From positions 1-53,636 of the forward strand of contig CANGGD010000002.1 of NCBI GenBank assembly GCA_947453295.1: a DNA stretch of 53,636 nucleotides. The letters run 5' to 3'. Position numbers and translations under genes: made by a program. The notes below the pieces were generated by a model. It was not told where the DNA came from and searched no databases. It worked only from the letters and a program-made list of their open reading frames with translations. This document shows, piece after piece, positions 40,935 to 51,681 of the stretch; position 1 is the first letter of the stretch; each line of letters opens with the position of its first letter. The DNA is from Chitinophagaceae bacterium (GTDB taxonomy: Bacteria; Bacteroidota; Bacteroidia; Chitinophagales; Chitinophagaceae).

Positions 40935-41693
40935 TTAATTAACAGGAATATTAACGCTATGAATTGCGCTAGATATTTCTTTTATTAAACTAGCATCCTT
41001 TTCAATGGCATTTCCAACAACAATAACATCTGCGCCAGATTTACAATTTAAGTAAGCTTTTTCGGGAGTTGTAATTCCTCCTCCTACGATTAATGGAATA
41101 TCGATATTTGAAGAAACACTTTTAATCATTTTTTCCGAAATGGGACGAATAGCTCCACTGCCCGCATCCATATAAATTAGTTTCATACCTAACATTTCGC
41201 CTGCCATAGCTGTGCAAACGGCTATCTCACTTTTGTCTAATGGTAATGGATTGGCATTACTAATATACGACACCGTTGTTGGTGCGCCACCATCTATTAC
41301 CATGTAACCTGTAGGGATAATTTCTAGTCCACTTTGTTTAACAAAAGGCGCCGAGATAACATGTTGACCAATTAGTAATTCTGGGTTTCTCCCACTAATT
41401 AGAGAAAGATATAAAAGGGCGTCGGCGTTTTTAGAAATTTGTGATGGACTTCCAGGAAATAATATTACGGGTATGTTTGTTTTTGATTTAATTAATGATA
41501 TACATTGATTTAAATAATCTGAAACAACCAAGCTTCCACCAACAAAAAAATAATCAACTTTTGCGTCTGCAGACAAATTAATCAGTTGGTTTATATTTTC
41601 ATCGTTCACTTTATCGGGATCAATTAACACAGCAAAAGATTTCTTTTGAAGTGCTTTTCTTTCCAAAATAGAACGATAAATTTCGTTTTTCAT
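40935..41693 (-). CDS. Geranylgeranylglyceryl/heptaprenylglyceryl phosphate synthase (GGGPS family)
   Basis: FAVLIDPDKVNDENINQL...DYFFVGGSLV...PVILFPGSPSQIS...GGGITTPEKAY...VGNAIEKD; likely start Met at 41693. Confidence 0.92.
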   Translation of the reverse strand: MKNEIYRSILERKALQKKSFAVLIDPDKVNDENINQLINLSADAKVDYFFVGGSLVVSDYLNQCISLIKSKTNIPVILFPGSPSQISKNADALLYLSLISGRNPELLIGQHVISAPFVKQSGLEIIPTGYMVIDGGAPTTVSYISNANPLPLDKSEIAVCTAMAGEMLGMKLIYMDAGSGAIRPISEKMIKSVSSNIDIPLIVGGGITTPEKAYLNCKSGADVIVVGNAIEKDASLIKEISSAIHSVNIPVN

Positions 41694-41811
41694 TTTTTCA
41701 AAAACATTTGATGCAAAAATGTACATTTTTTCGCTTATACCGAAATATTAAACGTATTTAAAACTTTAATCATTGAAAAATAGTGATATTTCATCTTAAA
41801 TTTGAAACTAT

Positions 41812-42213
41812 ATGCTTGATATAAGAAAAGAAATCAAATTTAACACAGCAAGAAGCGGTGGAAAGGGAGGCCAAAATGTGAATAAAGTAGAAACAATGGT
41901 GGAAGCCTATTTTCACGTTGCAAAATCTTTATTCTTGACAGACCATCAAAAAACACTCGTATCGAATAAACTCAAAAACCAGATTAATTTAGATGGATTT
42001 TTAATTGTAAAAAGTCAATCGCATAGAACACAATTAGAAAACAAAAAAGAAGCCATTAAGAAGCTGCATCAAAAAATAAAGCTTGCATTAAAAGTAAATC
42101 CGAAAAGAATTGCTACAAAGCCTACAAAATCATCAAACGAAAAAAGAGTTGAAGAAAAAAAGAAACGCTCTAACATAAAGTTGGGAAGAACAAAAGTAAA
42201 GTCGGCAGAATAA
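41812..42213 (+). CDS. arfB: Peptidyl-tRNA hydrolase ArfB-like (GGQ release factor domain)
   Basis: 133 aa; IKFNTARSGGKGGQNVNKVETMVEAYF with a basic C-terminal tail. Confidence 0.88.
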   Translation: MLDIRKEIKFNTARSGGKGGQNVNKVETMVEAYFHVAKSLFLTDHQKTLVSNKLKNQINLDGFLIVKSQSHRTQLENKKEAIKKLHQKIKLALKVNPKRIATKPTKSSNEKRVEEKKKRSNIKLGRTKVKSAE

Positions 42214-42232
42214 AAATTGAAACAATAACACA

Positions 42233-43261
42233 TTGAAACATCTTGTCATAATAGTTCTTTTCTTTATTTCCATTTTTTCAACAAGTTGGATTTTCAAAGA
42301 CAATAAATTAACACAACAACCTCGCATCGAAAAAATCATTCCCAAAAATTGGCCCCAGCCTGTTAAAAACATTTTTGAAAAAAATAGATTGTCAGCAGAT
42401 GGATTTTTTTTAGGAAAAAAATTATTTTATGAAAAGAGGTTAAGTAAAAACAATACAATTAATTGTGGATCTTGTCATCAACAAGAATTTGCCTTTTCAA
42501 ATGCGGGAAAAGATTTTAGCAAAGGTGTAAACAATTCTCTCACTAAAAGAAACGCTCCGGCATTGATTAACATTGCCTGGATGAATCAACTGCATTGGGA
42601 TGGCGCTATCAATCATATTGAAGTTCAGCCATTAGCACCTATAACTGCTAAAAATGAAATGAATGAACAAATGAAAACGATTATTCAAAAATTATCAAAA
42701 GACAAAAACTACCCTGTTTTATTTAAAAAAGCATTTGGTGATACGATAATAAATAGCAAAAGAATTTTAAAGGCATTGGCGCAATTTGTGGGGTCGCTAG
42801 TTTCATCCAACAGCAAGTATGATAAAGCAATGAATGGAAAACTGTTTTTTAATAAAACCGAATTACAAGGCTATCAATTATTTAAATCTAATTGTGCAAG
42901 TTGTCATCCCGAACCATTGTTTACAGATAATGATTTTCACAACAACGGAACGTCATTAAATAGTTTACATGATATAGGATTACAAGGAATCACACATCAA
43001 TCAAAAGACTCTTTAAAATTTAAAGTGCCAACATTGAGAAACATTACTGTAACCTATCCATATATGCATGACGGCTCAATTAAAAACTTGAATTCAATAA
43101 TAGAGCATTATGAAAACAACAATCTTTTAAATCCGATGCTGGATAAAAAACTACAAAGAAAAATTAGTTTTACTAAGCAAGAAAAAAAAGCGCTAATTGA
43201 ATTTCTATTTACGCTTACAGATAATGATTTTTTAAGGAATCGTAGTTTTGCAAAAGAATAA
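42233..43261 (+). CDS. Di-heme cytochrome-c peroxidase
   Basis: Two CxxCH motifs (NCGSCHQQEFAFS, NCASCHPEPLFTD); signal peptide; TTG start. Confidence 0.92.
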   Translation: MKHLVIIVLFFISIFSTSWIFKDNKLTQQPRIEKIIPKNWPQPVKNIFEKNRLSADGFFLGKKLFYEKRLSKNNTINCGSCHQQEFAFSNAGKDFSKGVNNSLTKRNAPALINIAWMNQLHWDGAINHIEVQPLAPITAKNEMNEQMKTIIQKLSKDKNYPVLFKKAFGDTIINSKRILKALAQFVGSLVSSNSKYDKAMNGKLFFNKTELQGYQLFKSNCASCHPEPLFTDNDFHNNGTSLNSLHDIGLQGITHQSKDSLKFKVPTLRNITVTYPYMHDGSIKNLNSIIEHYENNNLLNPMLDKKLQRKISFTKQEKKALIEFLFTLTDNDFLRNRSFAKE

Positions 43262-43279
43262 AATGTTTTAAAATAAAAA

Positions 43280-43336
43280 GGGGCCAAGACAAAAATCTAG
43301 CCCCGCTTTAAAATCCAATATCCTATGAAAAACCAA
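43280..43336 (-). repeat. Copy B of the 57-nt two-copy hairpin element
   Basis: GGGGCCAAGACAAAAATCTAGCCCCGCTTTAAAATCCAATATCCTATGAAAAACCAA; matches 38850-38906. Confidence 0.8.
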
Positions 43337-43431
43337 CACAATATTACATCTATTAATGATAAACGATAAGCCAAGAGAAGCATATCTAATAAGTGAGTTA
43401 TTTTGAACGATAAGCGTGAACAATTCAAAAT

Positions 43432-46400
43432 TTACATGTTTCTACGATATTGTCCACCAACAGCATATAGTGCGTTTGTGATTTCGCCCAGGCTACAATA
43501 TTTTACGGTTTCCATTAGTTCTTCAAACAAGTTGCCATTTTTGATGGCAACATTTTGAATTCTTTTTAGCATTTCAGATTTTTTATCTTGATGCAGTTGT
43601 TTAAAAGTTTCTAATGACGTGATTTGATAATCTTTTTCTTCTTTTGTAGATCGTATAACTTCTGTAGGTAAAATTGTAGGAGAGCCGTCTTTACTTAAAA
43701 AAGTATTTACACCAACGATTGGATATTCGCCAGTATGTTTTAGTGTTTCATAATAAAGACTTTCTTCTTGAATTTTGTTTCTTTGATACATTCTTTCCAT
43801 TGCTCCTAAAACACCGCCTCTCTCTGTAATCCTTTTAAATTCAGTAACCACAGCCTCTTCAACAAGATTCGTTAACTCCTCAATTAAAAAAGAACCTTGC
43901 GTTGGGTTTTCATTTTTTGCAGTGCCAAGCTCTCTGTTAATAATTAACTGAATAGCCATTGCCCTACGAACACTTTCTTCGGTAGGTGTTGTAATAGCCT
44001 CATCGTAAGCGTTAGTATGAAGAGAGTTGCAGTTATCGTAGATTGCATATAGCGCTTGAAGGGTAGTTCTAATGTCATTGAAATCAATTTCTTGAGCATG
44101 TAAACTTCTTCCACTTGTTTGAATATGATATTTTAATTTCTGACTTCTGCTGTTCGCTTTGTATTTTTCTCTCATGGCTTTAGCCCAAATTCTTCTGGCA
44201 ACTCTTCCAATAACACTATATTCAGGATCCATGCCATTGCTAAAAAAGAAAGAAAGATTGGGCGCGAAATCATCAATGTGCATGCCTCTGCTCAAATAAT
44301 ATTCTACGTAAGTAAATCCATTCGATAATGTAAAGGCAAGTTGAGTGATGGGGTTTGCACCGGCCTCAGCAATGTGATATCCGCTTATACTTACACTATA
44401 AAAATTTTCTACTTGATGATTAATAAAATACTGTTGAACATCTCCCATTAGTTTTAATGCAAACTCGGTAGAAAAAATACAAGTGTTTTGTGCTTGGTCT
44501 TCTTTTAAAATATCTGCTTGAACAGTTCCTCTAACTGTTGAAAGCGCTTTCTTTTTTATTTGTAGATAAACATCATTTGGTAACACATCCGCACCACTCA
44601 TTCCTAACAAATGCAAACCTAATCCGTTGTTTCCCTCTGGTAGTTCGGTATTGTATTTTGGTAACAATGAAGCATTAAATTTCTCTGATATAATTTTATT
44701 TACTTCTGCAGTTAAATTATTTTCAATGATATATTTTTCACATTGTTGGTCTATTGCAGCGTTCATAAAAAAAGCTAAAACAATTGGAGCAGGACCATTA
44801 ATAGTCATACTTACAGATGTTTTAGGGTCGCATAAATCAAAGCCGCTGTATAATTTTTTGGCATCATCTACAGAAGCAATACTTACCCCGGCATTACCAA
44901 TTTTTCCATAAATATCTGGACGTAACGCAGGGTCTTCACCATACAGGGTTACGCTATCAAAAGCGGTACTTAATCTTTTTGCCGGTTGCCCTAAACTAAC
45001 ATAATGAAATCTTTTGTTGGTTCGTTCTGGACCGCCCTCGCCAGCAAACATTCTGGTTGGATCTTCGCCTTCTCTTTTTAATGGAAAAACACCAGCAGTG
45101 TATGGAAATTCTCCCGGAACATTTTCCTGTAATTGCCATTTTAAAATGTCGCCCCAGTCTTTATATGTTGGCAAATAAACTTTTGAAAGTTTTGTACCAG
45201 ATAAGCTATTAAAAGTTAAAGGTTGTTTAATGGTTTTATTTCTAACTTGAAATTCGTAGAAATCTTTAGCGTAAACTTCACAGACAGCCGACCAGTTTTC
45301 AATTAATTCAATGTTTTCGGAACTGATTTTTGATTTTGTTTGGTTGATTTGTTTTTGTAAAATATCGTTTAATTCAGGTGAAGAATTATTCAAAATAATT
45401 TCTGTTCCCTTTAATTGATAATATTGACTTGCGCAAACAGATTGATCATAAGTCATTTGATTATACTCTTCAATTTTTTCTCCAATTTCTGCAAGATATC
45501 TCATTCTTTTAGGTGGGATAATTGTAGAAGGAGTTTGAATATCAAGTGAAATGTCCTGAGCTATATTTTTTATAAATTCGATTTTCGTTTTTGTAAATAC
45601 AGTATGGATTATTTTCTCAAACAGCAAATTCATTCCTACGTCATTAAATTGTGCTGCTATAGTTCCAACAATTGGTAATTCTTCATCTTTTGCATCCCAA
45701 ATTTGATGGCTGCGTTTATATTGTTTTCTAATATCATGAAGTGCATCCAGCGCACCAGATTTATCAAACTTATTTAAGCAAATAACATCAGCGTAATCAA
45801 GCATATTAATTTTTTCAAGTTGTGAGGGTGCACCATATTCAGGCGTCATCACATACATGCTTACATTACAATAATCAAGAATAGACGCATCGCTTTGTCC
45901 AACGCCTGCGCTTTCAAGAATAATGAAATCAAAATCAAAAGACTTACAAATATCAATTGCGTCTTGAACGTGTTTGCTTAAAGCTTTATCACTTTCTCTT
46001 GTGGCCAAACTTCTCATATACGCTCTAGGAGAAGAAATTGCATTCATTCTGATTCTGTCTCCCAATAACGCGCCGCCTGTTTTTTTCTTGGATGGATCAA
46101 CAGAAATAACAGCAATGGTTTTGTCGGAAAAAGAATGCAAATACCTTCTAACAAATTCATCTGTTACAGAAGATTTTCCAGCGCCCCCAGTTCCTGTAAT
46201 TCCTAATACAGGAATGTTTTTTGATAAGACCTCTTGTTTATTAATGTTAGTAGTAATACCATTTTCTGCGTTGGATATTAATCTTGCAATTTTTCTTATG
46301 TCTTTTGATTGTGGCAAATACATTGGTTTAGTGTACTCATGATTTTCTTGTAGTTTAAAATCACATTGTTTAACCACATCTTCAATCATTCCTTCTAATC

Positions 46401-46779
46401 CCATTTGTCTACCATCATCAGGTGAATAAATTTTGGTAATTCCATATTGATGAAGGATTTCAATTTCGCTCGGAAGAATAGTACCACCACCACCACCAAA
46501 AATTTTTATGTGACCACAACCATTTTCATCTAACAAGTCCTTCATGTATTTAAAAAACTCTACATGTCCGCCTTGGTAGCTTGTAATGGCAATTCCTTGA
46601 ACATCTTCTTCGATGGCGCATTCTACAATTTCAGCAACACTTCTATTGTGTCCGAGGTGAATGATTTCAGCTCCTTTACTTTGCATAATTCTACGCATGA
46701 TATTGATAGCAGCATCGTGCCCATCGAATAAAGAAGCGGCAGTTACTAATCTAATTGTATGATTTGTTGAGAAGCCCAT
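43432..46779 (-). CDS. icmF: Fused isobutyryl-CoA mutase / methylmalonyl-CoA mutase family protein with internal G-protein domain (IcmF-type)
   Basis: 1115 aa; B12-binding [11 protein letters not shown]...GGGGGTI; MeaB-like [14 protein letters not shown]; mutase large domain [35 protein letters not shown]. Confidence 0.94.
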   Translation of the reverse strand: MGFSTNHTIRLVTAASLFDGHDAAINIMRRIMQSKGAEIIHLGHNRSVAEIVECAIEEDVQGIAITSYQGGHVEFFKYMKDLLDENGCGHIKIFGGGGGTILPSEIEILHQYGITKIYSPDDGRQMGLEGMIEDVVKQCDFKLQENHEYTKPMYLPQSKDIRKIARLISNAENGITTNINKQEVLSKNIPVLGITGTGGAGKSSVTDEFVRRYLHSFSDKTIAVISVDPSKKKTGGALLGDRIRMNAISSPRAYMRSLATRESDKALSKHVQDAIDICKSFDFDFIILESAGVGQSDASILDYCNVSMYVMTPEYGAPSQLEKINMLDYADVICLNKFDKSGALDALHDIRKQYKRSHQIWDAKDEELPIVGTIAAQFNDVGMNLLFEKIIHTVFTKTKIEFIKNIAQDISLDIQTPSTIIPPKRMRYLAEIGEKIEEYNQMTYDQSVCASQYYQLKGTEIILNNSSPELNDILQKQINQTKSKISSENIELIENWSAVCEVYAKDFYEFQVRNKTIKQPLTFNSLSGTKLSKVYLPTYKDWGDILKWQLQENVPGEFPYTAGVFPLKREGEDPTRMFAGEGGPERTNKRFHYVSLGQPAKRLSTAFDSVTLYGEDPALRPDIYGKIGNAGVSIASVDDAKKLYSGFDLCDPKTSVSMTINGPAPIVLAFFMNAAIDQQCEKYIIENNLTAEVNKIISEKFNASLLPKYNTELPEGNNGLGLHLLGMSGADVLPNDVYLQIKKKALSTVRGTVQADILKEDQAQNTCIFSTEFALKLMGDVQQYFINHQVENFYSVSISGYHIAEAGANPITQLAFTLSNGFTYVEYYLSRGMHIDDFAPNLSFFFSNGMDPEYSVIGRVARRIWAKAMREKYKANSRSQKLKYHIQTSGRSLHAQEIDFNDIRTTLQALYAIYDNCNSLHTNAYDEAITTPTEESVRRAMAIQLIINRELGTAKNENPTQGSFLIEELTNLVEEAVVTEFKRITERGGVLGAMERMYQRNKIQEESLYYETLKHTGEYPIVGVNTFLSKDGSPTILPTEVIRSTKEEKDYQITSLETFKQLHQDKKSEMLKRIQNVAIKNGNLFEELMETVKYCSLGEITNALYAVGGQYRRNM

Positions 46780-46877
46780 TGTTTAGAAATTTTTGAAAAA
46801 ACCGACAAAAATTCACCCTTTTTTTTATCGCCACAAATTTACAGATAAAAACGTAGTAAAATTCTAAACTAAACTAA

Positions 46878-47633
46878 TTAAGATTTCATAAAAAAGGTAA
46901 GCGAAGCAAATTCTTCAACACTTAATGTTTCGGCCCTTCTATTAAAAATATCTTTTTGCAATTCTTCAGGAGAGAATTGACCCTTTAATGCATTTCGGAG
47001 TGTTTTTCTTCTTTGATTAAAAGCGGTTTTTACTAAAACCCAAAATGCTCTTTCCGATTTTACAACTAATGGGGTTTGTTTTTTTGTTAATCTGATAACA
47101 CCACTCATTACTTTAGGAGGAGGATTAAAACAATCGGGCGCCACATCAAAAAGATATTCAACATCATAATAAGCTTGCATAAAAACGCTTATTACACCAT
47201 ATACTTTTGAACCGGAAGGTGATGCAACCCTTTCAGCTACTTCTTTTTGAAACATACCAATGATAACTGGAACGCTCTCCTTCCAGTCTAAAATTTTAAA
47301 TAAAATTTGAGTAGAAATATTATATGGAAAATTTCCTATTACTGTAAATGGCTCATTGAAGGGCATCTCAATATCTAAAAAACTTTTAGAAATAATTTTG
47401 TCTGCTAGAATTGGATATTGATTTTTTAAATAAACTACTTTTTCTTCATCAAGTTCAACAGCCAAAAAGTTGATGTCTTTAATTTTAATAAGTTCTTTAG
47501 TTAATGCTCCTGCACCTGGTCCAACTTCTACAAGATTATTGAATGAATGCGAAGAGAGGCTTTCTACAATCTTTTGTATGATAGATTCATTTTTTAAAAA
47601 ATGCTGACCAAGAGATTTTTTTAACGTGTACAT
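46878..47633 (-). CDS. rsmA: 16S rRNA (adenine(1518)-N(6)/adenine(1519)-N(6))-dimethyltransferase
   Basis: KKSLGQHFLKNESIIQKIV, LVEVGPGAGALTKEL, VIGNFPYNISTQILFK. Confidence 0.97.
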   Translation of the reverse strand: MYTLKKSLGQHFLKNESIIQKIVESLSSHSFNNLVEVGPGAGALTKELIKIKDINFLAVELDEEKVVYLKNQYPILADKIISKSFLDIEMPFNEPFTVIGNFPYNISTQILFKILDWKESVPVIIGMFQKEVAERVASPSGSKVYGVISVFMQAYYDVEYLFDVAPDCFNPPPKVMSGVIRLTKKQTPLVVKSERAFWVLVKTAFNQRRKTLRNALKGQFSPEELQKDIFNRRAETLSVEEFASLTFFMKS

Positions 47634-47760
47634 TTATGCAAATGTAAGTGAATTGAAACCATTGGTTGACGTATGAAAGAACACTTGCCAATTTGATTTT
47701 AAAGAACTGAATACAAAGCAAAAAATAATATCGTATTTTTACCCCTTAAAGATTTGATTC

Positions 47761-48852
47761 ATGAGTGTAACTTCTGAAATAAAACCCATCATCGGATTTA
47801 CTTGCGGTGATATTAATGGAATAGGGTTAGAATTAATAATAAAAGTGTTAAGCGATAATAGAGTATTGGATATCTGTACTCCTGTTGTGTTTGCAAACAA
47901 CAAAGCCATTAATTTTTACAGAAAAACGCTTCCAGAAACAAATATGAATTTGGCAATTGTAAAAGATTCCACCAAGATTAACCCTAAGCAAATTAATGTA
48001 TTCAATTGTTGGGAAGAAGAAGTGGCAATAACGCCTGGAACAATGAATGATATAGGCGGAAAATATGCAGTTATTAGTCTAACCACTGCAGCAAATGCTT
48101 TAAAGGCGGGCAAGATAGATGGCTTAGTGACCATGCCTATTCATAAAAAGAATATTCAAACATCCGACTTTAATTATACTGGACACACGCCTTATCTTAA
48201 AAAATTATTTGAATTAAGTGATGTGGTGATGTTGATGGTGGCTGCAAATATGAAAATTGGTTTACTAACTGAACATTTGCCAGTGAAAGACGTTTCACAA
48301 GTAATTACAAAAGCTAGTATCATCAGCAAGTTGAACGTGATGAATCAGTCTTTGAAAAAAGATTTTGGAATTACAAAACCTAAAATTGCTGTACTAGGAT
48401 TAAATCCACATGCAGGAGATGAGGGATTAATTGGAAAAGAAGAAATTGAAATCATAAAACCAGCAATAATAGAAGCAAAACAAAAAGATATTTTTTGTTT
48501 TGGGCCTTATAGTGCAGATGCTTTTTTCGCAAGGGGACAGCATGAAAAATTTGATGCAGTACTTGCCTTATATCATGATCAAGGGTTAATACCGTTCAAA
48601 TCTCTTTCTTTGGGAGAAGGAATTAATTATACTGCAGGAATGAAAGCCGTAAGAACATCGCCCGATCATGGAACAGCATTTGATATTGCGGGGAAAGGTA
48701 TTGCAGACGAAACATCTTCTAGACAAGCCTTATATGGGTGTATTGATATTATTAATAATCGAAAAGAGTTTACAACACAAAGATCTAATCCACTCAAAAA
48801 AATGAGTACCGCTATTGTAGCGAATGCGGTTGATGAAAAAATTATAGAATAA
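47761..48852 (+). CDS. pdxA: 4-hydroxythreonine-4-phosphate dehydrogenase
   Basis: IGFTCGDINGIGLELIIK, TGHTPYL, VLGLNPHAGDEGLIGKEE, YHDQGLIPFK, RTSPDHGTAFDIAGKG. Confidence 0.97.
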   Translation: MSVTSEIKPIIGFTCGDINGIGLELIIKVLSDNRVLDICTPVVFANNKAINFYRKTLPETNMNLAIVKDSTKINPKQINVFNCWEEEVAITPGTMNDIGGKYAVISLTTAANALKAGKIDGLVTMPIHKKNIQTSDFNYTGHTPYLKKLFELSDVVMLMVAANMKIGLLTEHLPVKDVSQVITKASIISKLNVMNQSLKKDFGITKPKIAVLGLNPHAGDEGLIGKEEIEIIKPAIIEAKQKDIFCFGPYSADAFFARGQHEKFDAVLALYHDQGLIPFKSLSLGEGINYTAGMKAVRTSPDHGTAFDIAGKGIADETSSRQALYGCIDIINNRKEFTTQRSNPLKKMSTAIVANAVDEKIIE

Positions 48853-48856
48853 TAGA

Positions 48857-49174
48857 TTAAGATTCTATTTGATAATGGATGAGCTTTTCTTTATTTCTAT
48901 CATAAGAATTTATAGCTACAAAAAACTCTTCCAACATTAATTTTCCTTTGTTTGTTATTTTACAAATAGTTAATGGATAGTTTCCTTTAAATTGTTTTGT
49001 AATTATTACATAATCAAATTGCTGAAGTTTATTTAATTGAGTGCTTAAGTTTCCTGCTGTTATTTTTAACTCCTTTTGTATAAACATAAAATCCGCTTCG
49101 CCTTGAATATTCAATAAAGACATGATAGAAAGCCGTGCATTAGAAAGTAAAATTGGATCCAATTCTATGTACAT
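48857..49174 (-). CDS. Winged-helix transcriptional regulator
   Basis: 105 aa; LDPILLSNARLSIMSLLNIQGEADFMFIQKELKITAGNLSTQLNKLQQFDYVIITKQFKGNYPLTICKITNKGKLML. Confidence 0.85.
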   Translation of the reverse strand: MYIELDPILLSNARLSIMSLLNIQGEADFMFIQKELKITAGNLSTQLNKLQQFDYVIITKQFKGNYPLTICKITNKGKLMLEEFFVAINSYDRNKEKLIHYQIES

Positions 49175-49441
49175 AAAACAAAATTATTTGTAAATATAAT
49201 TAGTTTGTTTTTCAAACCAAATTAATTTTAATTCCATAAAGTCATTTGAAAAACAATTACTTATAAAAAAAACCAATTGCTTTTTTTAAAAATATTAAAG
49301 ATAATCAACACGTTAAGTATTATAAAAAAACACAAATCAAAGCTTAGCTTTCATAAAACTTTTACACATTTTTGAATAATAATTTTTTTTTGTGGCTGCA
49401 AATTGTAATTTAGCAGTAGAATTTAATGGGTTAGTAAGTAC

Positions 49442-49475
49442 AAAGGGTCAATAGAAATATTGGCCCTTTTACTTT
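49442..49475 (+). terminator. Orphan intrinsic terminator with GAAA tetraloop (putative sRNA 3' end)
   Basis: AAAGGGTCAATA-GAAA-TATTGGCCCTTT (12-bp stem with one U-G), followed by TACTTTTT; no + strand ORF directly upstream. Confidence 0.65.
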
Positions 49476-49572
49476 TTATCATCTTCAGAAAAATTAGTTT
49501 TAAATTTTTTCTTTTTTACAAAAAAACAATTCAGTTTTTTTTCTTTAATGATTTTGAAATTACATTTACCGA

Positions 49573-50946
49573 ATGAGTAAAACCAAATCATCTTTTTTTT
49601 GTCAGCAATGTGGGTATGAAAGTACAAAGTGGTTGGGCAAATGTCCATCATGTATTCAATGGAATACTTTTGTTGAAGAAGTAATAGTTAAAGGGAATGA
49701 TAAAAATCAAAAAGAAGATTGGAAAGAGTACAGTGGAAATCAAAAAGTAAAAACGGTTTCAATTCACGATGTAAGCAGTGCAGAAGAAAAAAGAATAATC
49801 ACCGAAGACGCTGAGTTAAATAGAGTATTAGGTGGAGGCATCGTGCTTGGGAGTATTGTACTTGTAGCAGGAGAACCTGGCATAGGAAAATCTACTTTGT
49901 TTTTACAAAATGGATTGCAATTAAAAAATATAACTACATTATATATTAGTGGAGAAGAGAGCGAGCAGCAAATTAAAATGAGAGCCAATAGAATTGGAAT
50001 TTCAAATGAACAGTTTTATTTACTTACAGAAACAGATACCAATATTATTTTTAAAGAAATAAAAAAGCTAAAACCACAATTGGTAATTGTAGATTCTATT
50101 CAAACTTTACAATCTCCGTTTGTGGAGTCATCTCCTGGTAGTGTTAGTCAAATTAGAGAAGCCGCCTCTGAATTACAACGATTTGCAAAAGAAACCAATA
50201 TTCCTGTTTTTATGATAGGGCATATCACTAAAGACGGAAATATTGCTGGTCCCAAAATTTTAGAGCATATGGTTGATACCGTATTGCAGTTTGAGGGAGA
50301 CAGGCATTATGCGTATAGAATCTTAAGAACATTAAAAAACAGATTTGGATCTACATCTGAGTTAGGCATTTATGAAATGACTGGAACGGGAATGCGTCCA
50401 GTAGCGAATCCAAGTGAAATATTAATCACACAGAAGGATGATCAACTATCTGGTATAGCCATTGCAGCAACCATGGAAGGCATTCGACCTTTATTAATAG
50501 AAACCCAGGCATTGGTTACTCAAAGTGTATATGGTACACCGCAAAGAACGGTTAGCGGTTTTGATTTAAGAAGACTTCAGTTATTATTAGCAGTTTTAGA
50601 AAAAAGAGGCGGTTTTCATTTTGGTGTGAAAGATGTATTTGTAAATATAGCTGGAGGAATTAAAGTAGAAGACCCCTCCATAGATTTGGCTATTGTTACT
50701 TCATTATTGAGTAGCTATGAAGATATTTCAATTCCCCAAAATATTTGTTTTGCAGGAGAGGTTGGGTTAAGTGGAGAAATAAGAGCTGTAAATAGAATTG
50801 AACAAAGAATTGCAGAAGCAGAAAAACTCGGCTTCGAAAAAATTGTTGTGAGCAAGTACAACTCAAAGTCGCTAGATAAATTAAAATCAAAAATTGAAAT
50901 CATCTCTTTAGGAAAAGTAGAAGAGCTTTGTAATTTATTGTTTTAA
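49573..50946 (+). CDS. radA: DNA repair protein RadA
   Basis: Zn finger CQQCGYESTKWLGKCPSC; LVAGEPGIGKSTLFLQ; KNRFG. Confidence 0.97.
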   Translation: MSKTKSSFFCQQCGYESTKWLGKCPSCIQWNTFVEEVIVKGNDKNQKEDWKEYSGNQKVKTVSIHDVSSAEEKRIITEDAELNRVLGGGIVLGSIVLVAGEPGIGKSTLFLQNGLQLKNITTLYISGEESEQQIKMRANRIGISNEQFYLLTETDTNIIFKEIKKLKPQLVIVDSIQTLQSPFVESSPGSVSQIREAASELQRFAKETNIPVFMIGHITKDGNIAGPKILEHMVDTVLQFEGDRHYAYRILRTLKNRFGSTSELGIYEMTGTGMRPVANPSEILITQKDDQLSGIAIAATMEGIRPLLIETQALVTQSVYGTPQRTVSGFDLRRLQLLLAVLEKRGGFHFGVKDVFVNIAGGIKVEDPSIDLAIVTSLLSSYEDISIPQNICFAGEVGLSGEIRAVNRIEQRIAEAEKLGFEKIVVSKYNSKSLDKLKSKIEIISLGKVEELCNLLF

Positions 50947-50955
50947 ATCGTATCC

Positions 50956-51657
50956 ATGTTTTTATTAGAAACGGTATTAGAAAACGCGCTTCATCTTTTT
51001 TATCCTCATCTATGTGATGGTTGTGGCAATGATCAAATTGCAAAAAATCAAATGCTTTGTTATCGATGTTTGAAAAGATTACCAACAACCAATTTTATTG
51101 ATTTTCCAGATAATAGTGTTGAAAGATTATTCAGAGGAAGATTACCCATTACAATTGGACATAGCGAATATTTTTTTTCGAAAGGAAAACTGATTCAGCA
51201 TTTATTACACCAACTTAAATATAAATCGAATAAAGAAATCGGTTTTTATTTAGGAGAAATGATGGGCCAAACTATTTTACAAAGCAATCGTTTTTTAAAT
51301 CCTGATATCATCATTCCAATGCCAATCAGCAAAGAAAAAGAAATAAAAAGAGGATATAATCAAGCAAATATTATTGCAATGGGCTTGAGTAAAATATTGA
51401 AAATACCAGTTAGCTCATCGTTTATCAGTAAAACACACAATACAGAATCTCAAACAAATAAAAACAGATCAGAAAGATGGAAAAATGTAGAAGGTAGTTT
51501 TGTGATTAATAAAATGGAACAATTAATCAACAAAAGTATTTTACTAATAGATGATGTAATTACAACCGGAGCAACAATAGAAGCATGTGGAAATATGATA
51601 TTAAAAATCCCCGGCACGCAATTAAGTGTGGCTTCTCTTGCCATTGTAACAAAATAA
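50956..51657 (+). CDS. ComF family phosphoribosyltransferase
   Basis: FYPHLCDGCGNDQI...CYRCLKRLP; PRPP motif ILLIDDVITTGATIEACG. Confidence 0.93.
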   Translation: MFLLETVLENALHLFYPHLCDGCGNDQIAKNQMLCYRCLKRLPTTNFIDFPDNSVERLFRGRLPITIGHSEYFFSKGKLIQHLLHQLKYKSNKEIGFYLGEMMGQTILQSNRFLNPDIIIPMPISKEKEIKRGYNQANIIAMGLSKILKIPVSSSFISKTHNTESQTNKNRSERWKNVEGSFVINKMEQLINKSILLIDDVITTGATIEACGNMILKIPGTQLSVASLAIVTK

Positions 51658-51681
51658 AAAATTTAAATCTACATTTGAAAA

